Below, piece after piece: positions 5,938 to 12,011 of a stretch of DNA of 13,084 nt. This stretch comes from an uncultured Desulfobacteraceae bacterium. Its GTDB lineage: Bacteria > Desulfobacterota > Desulfobacteria > Desulfobacterales > UBA2174. A program made the position numbers and the translations under genes. The DNA lies in the NCBI GenBank assembly GCA_937982505.1, contig CALJLV010000061.1:1-13084 (forward strand). The letters are read 5' to 3'. How positions within the stretch are numbered: the first letter of the stretch is position 1; each line of letters starts with the position of its first letter. The notes beneath the pieces are model-generated. The model saw only the letters and a program-made list of their open reading frames with translations. It did not search any database and was not told the origin of the DNA.

Positions 5938-5967
5938 TTGACCCTGTCGGGACGCGTCTGCTATTTC
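5938..5967 (+). promoter_or_regulatory. Possible promoter of hemL
   Basis: TTGACC (5938-5943) is followed after 18 bases by TATTTC (5962-5967), preceded by TG at the extended -10 position (TGCTATTTC). It would start transcription about 45 bases before hemL. The -10 is weak, so this is tentative. The 116-base divergent region also has TTGACA on the minus strand (5993-5988) without a convincing -10 partner. Confidence 0.4.
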
Positions 5968-6017
5968 TTGACGGCTGGATGGTGACCTGTCAACTTTTTT
6001 CGAAGAGGAGATGTGTC

Positions 6018-7310
6018 ATGGACCATTCGTACAGCCAGCGCCTGTACCGCTCGGCCGTCGAGGTCATCCCCGGCGGGGTCAACAGCCCGGTGCGCGCCTG
6101 CCGGGCGGTGGGTCTGGCCTGCCCGCCGTTTATCGCCCGCGCCGATGGGGCGCGCCTGCATGACGTGGACGGCAACGCCTTGATCGACTACGTCGGTTCC
6201 TGGGGGCCCATGATTCTCGGTCACCGTCATCCGGCGGTGGTGGCGGCGGTGCGCCAGGTCCTGGAGGAAGGGATGAGCTTCGGGGCCCCCACCGAACGGG
6301 AGACGCGCCTGGCCCGGATGCTGGTGGCGGCCGTGCCGGCACTGGACATGGTGCGCATGGTCAACTCGGGCACAGAGGCCACCATGAGCGCCATCCGCCT
6401 GGCCCGGGGGTACACCGGCCGGGATCGGATCGTCAAGTTCGACGGCTGCTACCACGGGCACGCCGATTCCCTCCTGGTGGCGGCCGGCAGCGGGGTGGCG
6501 ACTCTGGCCATCCCCGGCAGTCCCGGGGTGCCCGCCGATTTCGCTGCCCATACCCTCTCGCTGCCATACAACGACGGGGATGCGTTCAGCCGGGTGATGG
6601 CCCGGCAGGGCGACGGGATTGCGGGGGTGATTGTCGAGCCGGTGGCCGGCAACATGGGGCTGGTGGCCCCGCGGCCGGGATTTCTCGAGTGCCTGCGCCG
6701 GGAAACCGAGCGTTGCGGCGCCCTGCTGATCTTCGACGAGGTGATGACCGGATTTCGCGTGGCCTATGGCGGGGCCCAGGTGCGCTACGGCATCCAGCCG
6801 GATCTGTCCACCTTCGGCAAGATCATCGGCGGGGGGCTGCCGGTGGGCGCCTATGGCGGGCGGCGCGAGATCATGGCCCACATGGCGCCGGTGGGGCCGG
6901 TCTATCAGGCCGGCACGCTCTCGGGCAACCCCGTGGCCATGGCCGCGGGGATCGCCACCCTGGAGCTGCTGCAAGCCCCGGGGGTCTACGAGGACCTGGA
7001 CCGGCGCGCCGGGCAGCTGGCCGCAGGGCTCTCGGCCGCCGCCGCCGAGGCCGGAATCCCGGTGACGGTGGACCGGGTCGGATCGATGCTGGGGATGTTT
7101 TTCACCGCGGGGCCGGTTCACGATTTCGCAGGCGCCCGGCAAAGCGATCAGGGACGCTTTGCGCGCTACTACCAGGGGATGCTGGACCGGGGGGTCTATC
7201 TGGCGCCGTCCCCGTTCGAGGCCCTCTTCGTGTCGGCGGCCCACACCGAGGCCGATATCGCCGAAACGCTCGGCGCGGCGCGGGAAGTGCTGGCATCGTT
7301 GGCCGGTTGA
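6018..7310 (+). CDS. hemL: Glutamate-1-semialdehyde 2,1-aminomutase
   Basis: HemL is the cytosolic PLP enzyme that converts glutamate-1-semialdehyde to 5-aminolevulinate, the committed precursor of tetrapyrroles in the C5 pathway (heme, siroheme, cobalamin). The 430 residues match family length. Visible motifs are PGGVNSPVRA (18-27), NSGTEATMSAIRLARGYTGR (116-135), the CYHGHADSLLVAAGSG block, IVEPVAGNMG (205-214), LLIFDEVMTGFRV (236-248, D240 contacting the PLP ring) and STFGKIIGGGLPVGAYGG (264-281) with the PLP lysine K268. The ATG at 6018 is chosen because GAAGAGGAG lies seven bases upstream and the protein begins at the usual place; an in-frame ATG at 5922 would add 32 residues lacking family likeness. 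It stands alone on the plus strand, convergent with the signalling cassette. Confidence 0.97.
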   Translation: MDHSYSQRLYRSAVEVIPGGVNSPVRACRAVGLACPPFIARADGARLHDVDGNALIDYVGSWGPMILGHRHPAVVAAVRQVLEEGMSFGAPTERETRLARMLVAAVPALDMVRMVNSGTEATMSAIRLARGYTGRDRIVKFDGCYHGHADSLLVAAGSGVATLAIPGSPGVPADFAAHTLSLPYNDGDAFSRVMARQGDGIAGVIVEPVAGNMGLVAPRPGFLECLRRETERCGALLIFDEVMTGFRVAYGGAQVRYGIQPDLSTFGKIIGGGLPVGAYGGRREIMAHMAPVGPVYQAGTLSGNPVAMAAGIATLELLQAPGVYEDLDRRAGQLAAGLSAAAAEAGIPVTVDRVGSMLGMFFTAGPVHDFAGARQSDQGRFARYYQGMLDRGVYLAPSPFEALFVSAAHTEADIAETLGAAREVLASLAG

Positions 7311-7417
7311 CTCCCCGCGTCGGGGTTCGGCTGGAACTGCACGGTGGCCGAGCCGCTTCAGGACTTGTTGATCAGGATTCGGTGGCGCATGGCATCCGAT
7401 CTGGCCAAAGAGCACGG
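7311..7417. other. Convergent intergenic region with weak hairpins
   Basis: This 107-base stretch separates the 3' ends of hemL and the last REC gene. CCCCG-CGT-CGGGG (7313-7325) is a 5-bp hairpin; alternatively GGTTCGGC (7324-7331) pairs with GCCGAGCC (7347-7354), 8 bp with one G-T. Neither is followed by a U-run on either strand. I see no gene and no canonical terminator here. Confidence 0.4.
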
Positions 7418-7846
7418 TTACCAGCCCCGGGAACTGACGATTTTCTTGACTTTTTCCTCGGCCCGGCGTTCGACCACGAGCATCTTGCGCGCCTGAGCCT
7501 TGCGGATTTTTTCCATCAGCACGTTCATGTCGGCCGGTTTTTCGAGAAAATCGAGGGCGCCGAGCTTCATGGCGGCGATGCCGTCCTGCAGCGTGGCCTG
7601 ACCGCTGAGCAGGATCACCTGGGCCTCGGGCTGCCGGGCCTTGATGGCCTTGAGGGTTTCGAGACCGTCGACTTCGGGCATTTTCAGATCGAGGATCACG
7701 GCGTCAAAACTGCCGGCCTCGACTTGGCGCAGGGCCTCCTGGGCCGAGGGCGCCGTGGCCACGTGGACACCGCGGTGGGTCATGCGTTCGGCCATGACTT
7801 CCAGAAAATCGGTTTCGTCATCCACGATCAAGATGCGTTCGGACAT
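7418..7846 (-). CDS. Stand-alone REC-domain response regulator (distal gene of cassette)
   Basis: A single receiver domain of 142 residues with all key positions: acidic pair D9-D10, phosphoacceptor D53 (ILDLKMP), S81 (LLSGQA) and K103 (EKPAD). After the REC fold comes a charged helical tail of about 30 residues (MEKIRKAQARKMLVVERRAEEKVKKIVSS). There is no DNA-binding or enzymatic output domain, so it probably works by protein contact or as a phosphate sink or intermediate, in the manner of CheY or DivK. The ATG at 7846 is preceded by AAAGGAGG at good spacing; an in-frame ATG at 7879 has no such site. It follows the kinase-like gene after an 85-base gap with a GC hairpin, so its expression may be partly separate from the rest. 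Confidence 0.93.
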   Translation of the reverse strand: MSERILIVDDETDFLEVMAERMTHRGVHVATAPSAQEALRQVEAGSFDAVILDLKMPEVDGLETLKAIKARQPEAQVILLSGQATLQDGIAAMKLGALDFLEKPADMNVLMEKIRKAQARKMLVVERRAEEKVKKIVSSRGW

Positions 7847-7882
7847 GTCTGACCTCCTTTGAGGGTGTTGAATTTTCAAGGC

Positions 7883-7906
7883 CCCCGCGGCGGCGCAGCG
7901 GCGGGG
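7883..7906 (-). other. GC hairpin before the distal REC gene
   Basis: On the minus strand CCCCGC and GCGGGG form a 6-bp stem, extended after one mismatch by two further pairs. It sits between the kinase-like gene and the distal REC gene, about 37 bases before the start codon. No U-tract follows. It may be a partial terminator or mRNA processing element that sets the level of the last gene. Confidence 0.4.
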
Positions 7907-7931
7907 TTGGAATCGACAATCCGGCGGGGCT

Positions 7932-8600
7932 TCAAGTCTCGACGTCGCGCCATGTCAGACGCCAGCCGCCGGCGGCGGCATCCCAGTCGAGCCGGATCTG
8001 CAGGGCATGGGCCAATCCGGTCATTTCAGGGGTCGGTGTCGGTGCGGTCTCGCCGGCCGGGATGCGATCCTCGGCGGTGCGGGCGATCACTCGCAGCGCC
8101 ACGGGGGGCCGGCCGTCGTCGGCCTCCAGTACGATCCGCCCGCCGCTGCCGGCCCTGTCCAGCAGGAGGGCGATGCAGCGGTAGAGCAGTTGCTGGAGAC
8201 CGAAGGGAAAGGTGGCGATCCACAGCGGCGGCGCCGTTACCGCTTCCAGCCCCACCCGCTTGAGGTTGGCCGGCCGGGCGGACAGCACCACGGCCATTTC
8301 CAGCATGGCCCCCAGATCGGTTTGCGCCTCGGGCAGATCGGCGCTGTGGGCGAAGCGGTTGAGCTCGGCGGTCATCCGGTCGGCTCGCTGTACCTGGCGG
8401 CCGATGCGTTCGGCCAGGGTCGCCAGACGCTGTGGGTCCAGGGGGCGCCCTTTTTCCGCCATGGCCAGCAGATCCACGAGCAGGCCGGTATTTTCCTTGA
8501 TGATGGCCAGGGTGTTTTTGAAATCGTGGGAAAAGGCGGCCGTCACCGTGCCGCTGAACTGCAGGGCATCCATCGTCAGGGATCGGGGCGCCGGATTCAT
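7932..8600 (-). CDS. Histidine-kinase-like protein with H-box but degenerate ATPase domain (phosphotransferase-like)
   Basis: The 222-residue protein has a DHp-like dimerisation helix with H-box TAAFSHDFKNTLAIIKENTGLL (20-41), candidate phospho-histidine H25, and a second helix IGRQVQRADRMTAELNRFAHSAD (66-88). The following region has the place and some pattern of a HATPase domain, but the N-box is LQQLLYRCIALLLDRA (135-150) without its asparagines, and no DxGxG or GxGxG box exists. It should not bind ATP. There is no sensor or membrane segment. By analogy with ChpT of Caulobacter and Spo0B of Bacillus, both DHp proteins with degenerate ATPase folds, it may shuttle phosphate between RECs. Its ATG overlaps the stop of the preceding REC gene (ATGA) and has a strong AAGGAGG site, so the two are coupled. 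The kinase-like fold is well supported; the phosphotransfer role is inferred. Confidence 0.8.
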   Translation of the reverse strand: MNPAPRSLTMDALQFSGTVTAAFSHDFKNTLAIIKENTGLLVDLLAMAEKGRPLDPQRLATLAERIGRQVQRADRMTAELNRFAHSADLPEAQTDLGAMLEMAVVLSARPANLKRVGLEAVTAPPLWIATFPFGLQQLLYRCIALLLDRAGSGGRIVLEADDGRPPVALRVIARTAEDRIPAGETAPTPTPEMTGLAHALQIRLDWDAAAGGWRLTWRDVET

Positions 8601-8965
8601 GCGTCCTCCTTGCCGGCCAGAAGGTTGATCTTGGCCATCAGTTCCTGGATATCCACCGGTTTGACCAGGTAGAAATCATCCCCCATATCGGTGGCCACCG
8701 AGTCGAAGGCCTGCTCCGAGCCATAGGCCGTCAGGAAGATGAACTTCATCCGGGGGCAGCTCTGGGCCAGGCGATGTTTCAGTTCCAGCCCGCCCATGCC
8801 GGGCATTCTGACGTCCAGTACGGCCAGATCGAAGCAGTCCTGTGCCATGGCCTCGATGGCCTGCCGGCCCGAGGTGACCCACCGCGTTTGGATGCCCCGC
8901 ATTTCCAGCCGTTCGGCCAGGGCCGAAATCAGCTCTCTTTCGTCGTCGACCAAGAGGACGCGCAT
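8597..8965 (-). CDS. Stand-alone REC-domain response regulator (between the kinase genes)
   Basis: A minimal receiver of 122 residues with D7-D8, phosphoacceptor D51 (VLDVRMP), T79 (FLTAYG) and K102 (LVKPVD), and nothing after the fold except a short AGKEDA end. It has no output domain. The ATG at 8965 lies inside the 3' end of the sensor kinase gene (37-base overlap) behind AAAGGAG, and its stop overlaps the next start, so it is locked translationally to both kinase-like proteins. This arrangement suggests it is phosphorylated by the upstream kinase and may pass phosphate to H25 of the downstream protein, like the internal receiver of a hybrid kinase. REC identity is firm; its place in a relay is inferred. 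Confidence 0.93.
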   Translation of the reverse strand: MRVLLVDDERELISALAERLEMRGIQTRWVTSGRQAIEAMAQDCFDLAVLDVRMPGMGGLELKHRLAQSCPRMKFIFLTAYGSEQAFDSVATDMGDDFYLVKPVDIQELMAKINLLAGKEDA

Positions 8966-10740
8966 GGCGGCTCCTTTGTACCGATGGTGGATTGTGGGTC
9001 GCATTCTCCGGCCGCCTTGAAGGGCAGGGTCAGGGAAAAACAGGTTCCCTGGCCGACGGTGCTGGTCACCGCGATGGTGCCGTCCAGTTCCTGGACCAGG
9101 GCATAGGTGATGGACAGACCGAGTCCGGTGCCGCCCTGGCCTTTTTTGGTGGAAAAGAACGGCTCGAAGATGCGCTGCACGTCTTCGGGGGGGATCCCGC
9201 AGCCGTTGTCGCAGATGTCCATGCGGATGCGCAACGACCCTTCACGGCGGGCGTTTAAGTCCAGGCGCCCGCCCTCGGCCATGGCGGCAAACGCGTTGTT
9301 GACGATGTTGAGGATCACCTGCTGCAGCTTGCCGCGGTCCATGCAAAGCGCGTCCAGGCCCGGGCCGATCTCGGTGCGGATCTCGATGTTGCGATAGGCG
9401 GCATCGCGTTCCACGAAGCTGAGGATCTCGTTGATGGTCTCGGCCATGTCCACCCGCTCGGTCTTGGCCACCAGATTGCGGGCGAAGGTGAGCAGGCGCT
9501 TGGTGATGCGGCCGGCCCGCTGGACCGAGGACAGAATGCTGTCCACCAGGGCGTTGAGCTTGGGATCCGGGGCGTAGTGAGGCCTCAAGGTGAACAGGTC
9601 CTTGATCAGGCCGGCCTTTTCGTTGATGATGGCCAGCGGATTGTTGATCTCGTGGGCCACGCTGGCCGCCATGCGGCCGATGGTGGCCATTTTGTTGGCG
9701 TATTCCATCTGGTGCAAGGTGGCCAGGCGCTTTTCGTCGGTCAGATGGACGCGACCGACGATGAGGGTCACCGTGCCGAGGATCACGGCCAGGATGACGC
9801 TGATACTGATCAGGGTGAAGACGATCAGTTCCAGGCGGATGCGGTACCAGGGCTTGAGCAGCTCCGTTTTGTTCTTGACGATGACCAGGATGAAAGGGCT
9901 GTCCTCGATGAAGCGATAGCCGATGAAGCAGCGGACCCCTTGTTCGGTGGTCGATTCGACCACTTCCGTCTGGGCCGCAGGGGCCAGCGGCGGCAGGGAC
10001 GCGGCTTGCAGCACGCCGCCATGGTAGTGGGACGGGGTCTGGAGGATGCCGTCGCGGTTGATGATGAAGGCGTCGCCCTGGCCGCTCAGCTCCAGATTGG
10101 CCAGCAGATCCTCGAAGGGACCGATGCCGATGGAGGCGCGCAGCACAAAAAAGTCGCCCGCGGCCAGGTCCTGTTTGACGGCGATGACCAGGTGGGGGAC
10201 CTGGCGGAAGCCGAGAAACACGTCGCTGATGAAAACCCCTCGCTCGGAGACTTCCCGGAACCAGGGCTGGTCGCGGTATTCGCGGTTCTCCAGTCCATAG
10301 GGCCCCACGTAGGTATGCTGGTGGCCGCCGGCATCGACGACCCCCAGGTCGACGAAGCCGCCGCCGAAGCTTCGCTTGAGGTTGGCGAGCACGTCGGCCA
10401 GGCGCCGCGAATCGGACAGGGTCTCGAGCGCGTTGTCATGGACGATGAAATCCAGGGCCGCACGCCGTTCGGTGAGAAAAAAGGAAATGGCCCGCCAACT
10501 GTTGGAAACGCTGCGGGCCGTGCGCAGGCGGTATTCGCTTTCGATTCCCTTTTCGGTGACCTTGTAGTTGACAATGGAGATGATCAGCAGGGGCACCAGG
10601 GCCACGGCCGCCATGGTGAGGATCGAAAACCACCACAGGCGGCGGTAGTTGAACAGGTAGGCCCCGGTGACCGGTGTGTTGGGGGTCCGGGTCAGAAAGG
10701 AGGGGCGGATCTGTGCGGCGATCTGGCTGAGTATGCCCAT
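8929..10740 (-). CDS. Membrane sensor histidine kinase with extracytoplasmic dCache domain
   Basis: This 603-residue kinase has a cytoplasmic N-terminus, TM1 (about 36-57), a periplasmic double-Cache region (about 60-295) with YRDQPWFREV (155-164) and FISDVFLGFRQVPHLVIAVKQ (170-190), TM2 (about 305-328), a short linker without an obvious HAMP, the DHp domain with H-box MAASVAHEINNPLAII (357-372, phospho-site H363), and a complete HATPase: N-box LQQVILNIVNNAFAAM (472-487), DNGCGIP (511-517), FEPFFSTK (525-532) and GGTGLGLSITYAL (536-548). dCache domains bind small ligands such as amino acids or carboxylates; the ligand is unknown. After the catalytic fold, about 28 residues of low-similarity tail overlap the next gene in another frame. 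It begins 17 bases after the CMPK-like/REC gene with a weak ribosome site, so coupling is likely. Probable partners are the adjacent RECs. Confidence 0.95.
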   Translation of the reverse strand: MGILSQIAAQIRPSFLTRTPNTPVTGAYLFNYRRLWWFSILTMAAVALVPLLIISIVNYKVTEKGIESEYRLRTARSVSNSWRAISFFLTERRAALDFIVHDNALETLSDSRRLADVLANLKRSFGGGFVDLGVVDAGGHQHTYVGPYGLENREYRDQPWFREVSERGVFISDVFLGFRQVPHLVIAVKQDLAAGDFFVLRASIGIGPFEDLLANLELSGQGDAFIINRDGILQTPSHYHGGVLQAASLPPLAPAAQTEVVESTTEQGVRCFIGYRFIEDSPFILVIVKNKTELLKPWYRIRLELIVFTLISISVILAVILGTVTLIVGRVHLTDEKRLATLHQMEYANKMATIGRMAASVAHEINNPLAIINEKAGLIKDLFTLRPHYAPDPKLNALVDSILSSVQRAGRITKRLLTFARNLVAKTERVDMAETINEILSFVERDAAYRNIEIRTEIGPGLDALCMDRGKLQQVILNIVNNAFAAMAEGGRLDLNARREGSLRIRMDICDNGCGIPPEDVQRIFEPFFSTKKGQGGTGLGLSITYALVQELDGTIAVTSTVGQGTCFSLTLPFKAAGECDPQSTIGTKEPPCASSWSTTKES

Positions 10741-10757
10741 GGGTGCCTGCCTGAAGG

Positions 10758-11990
10758 TCAGGGCTGCGGCTCGTCCGCGCTCTGGCGCCGGCGAATCTTT
10801 TCATTGGCGCGCTTGATGGTGTCGCTGAGCCGGTCGATGTCCACCGGCTTTTGCAGGTAATCGAAGGCCCCCAGTTCCATGCAGACCTTGCGGTCGGCCT
10901 CGCTGCCGTGGCCGGTGAGAATGATGACCTCCATCTCGGGCTGAGTCCGCTTGACCCGCCGCAGGACCTCGATCCCGTCGATGCCCGGCATCTTCAGATC
11001 CAGGATCATGACATCCGGCTGGTCCTCGCCCACCAGTTCCAGGGCCGTTTCCCCGTCGTAGGCCACCGCCGAGCCCATGTCGCGCAGGAGCAGCCGCTCG
11101 GAGAGGGTCTGGACGAATTCGCGCTCGTCGTCCACCAGCAGGATCCGCGAAGGCGCTTCGAAGTTGAAGCGCCGGTAGACATCGGCCTGGTAGAATCCGG
11201 GCCCGACCTCGGTTTCCACCGCGGCGACCCCGGGCACCTTGCCGGCGATGGCCTTGAGTTCGTTTTCCAGCCGTCCGAGCATCAGCACGTGCGCGTTGAT
11301 GGTCAGGATCACCCGGCCGTCCTCGGCGCGCACTCCCACCTTGTGCCCCTCCTTGACCAGGGCCACCTCCACCCGGGCCGCCAGCAAAAAGTCGGCCTCG
11401 GCCCGCAGGGAGGCCGGGCTGGGTTCGATCACCGCCCGGGCGCGCGGCTCGGCGATGAGGGCGGCGAACTTTTCCGCCGTCTGCTTGTCGGTGGGAAAGA
11501 CCACGTCATAGAGCGACGGGGTCCAGGGGTCTTTCTCGCCCCGGTGCGTCTGGACCCAGGCGGCCCGGTCTTCGTCTTCCAGGCGGATCAGTTTGCGGGC
11601 CTCGCTTTCATCGATCCCTTCGGCCCGGGCGTTGAGCAGGCGCGCCGGCATGTCGGCGATGAGGCAGACCCTCAGGGTGTGGCTGATCCGCGTCGGCACC
11701 AGGTGACTGCAAAAGCCGTGGATCAGCAGCCGGTCCCCGGCCAATGATTCGGCCGTTGCCAGGCGCAGGTAGGCCATGGCCTGCTCGCGTTCATGGGTGA
11801 ACTTGTTGAACAGGGACGGTTTGGCCTTGAAGGCCCGGAAAATCTTGCTTTCGGCGATTCCCGAGGCAGCTCCGGCCGCGGCCACGAGATTCGCGTCGGT
11901 GAGCAGGCGGCAGTTCAAGCGGTTCTTGATTTCCTCGACAATGGGTCCGGCATTGCAATAACTGCCGCTGAAGATCGTGATCACTGGCAT
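10758..11990 (-). CDS. Fusion protein: cytidylate-kinase-like domain, BON-like domain and C-terminal REC
   Basis: The 410 residues divide into three parts. Residues 1-185 resemble the cytidylate kinase-like family (Cytidylate_kin2): a start MPVITIFSGSYCNAGPIVEEI, then RLLIHGFCSHL (87-97), LRVCLIADMPAR (106-117), ESEARKLIRLEDEDRAAW (128-145) and PSLYDVVFPTD (158-168). The P-loop position reads SYCNAG rather than GxGxGK or GSGG, so nucleotide phosphorylation is uncertain. Residues about 200-265 resemble a BON domain (VILTINAHVLMLGRLENELKAIAGKVPGVAAVETEV). Residues 281-400 are an intact REC: D287-D288, D331 (ILDLKMP), T359 (LTGHG), K381 (QKPVD). The receiver probably controls the N-terminal domain. 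The start has GGGGAGG seven bases upstream and follows the SulP gene by 21 bases. The REC call is firm, the kinase-like call good, the BON call moderate. I know of no characterised member. Confidence 0.85.
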   Translation of the reverse strand: MPVITIFSGSYCNAGPIVEEIKNRLNCRLLTDANLVAAAGAASGIAESKIFRAFKAKPSLFNKFTHEREQAMAYLRLATAESLAGDRLLIHGFCSHLVPTRISHTLRVCLIADMPARLLNARAEGIDESEARKLIRLEDEDRAAWVQTHRGEKDPWTPSLYDVVFPTDKQTAEKFAALIAEPRARAVIEPSPASLRAEADFLLAARVEVALVKEGHKVGVRAEDGRVILTINAHVLMLGRLENELKAIAGKVPGVAAVETEVGPGFYQADVYRRFNFEAPSRILLVDDEREFVQTLSERLLLRDMGSAVAYDGETALELVGEDQPDVMILDLKMPGIDGIEVLRRVKRTQPEMEVIILTGHGSEADRKVCMELGAFDYLQKPVDIDRLSDTIKRANEKIRRRQSADEPQP

Positions 11991-12011
11991 CTTGAAGCCT
12001 CCCCGGTGGGT

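Noticed and set aside
5922..6017. Upstream in-frame start for hemL at 5922
   Set aside because: The ATG at 6018 has GAAGAGGAG upstream and gives the standard length; the extension overlaps the putative promoter.
5961..7415. 484-codon open frame on the minus strand
   Set aside because: It is antisense to hemL, whose motifs and ribosome site are unambiguous; the translated product shows no recognisable domain.
7390..7500. Short plus-strand open frame beginning MASDLAKEHGYQPREL after hemL
   Set aside because: It lacks a ribosome site and runs antisense into the distal REC gene.
7847..7879. Upstream in-frame start for the distal REC gene at 7879
   Set aside because: The ATG at 7846 has an excellent AAAGGAGG site, which would lie inside the coding region if 7879 were used.
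9577..10860. 427-codon open frame on the plus strand
   Set aside because: It is antisense to the sensor kinase and has shadow composition, so it is not a gene.
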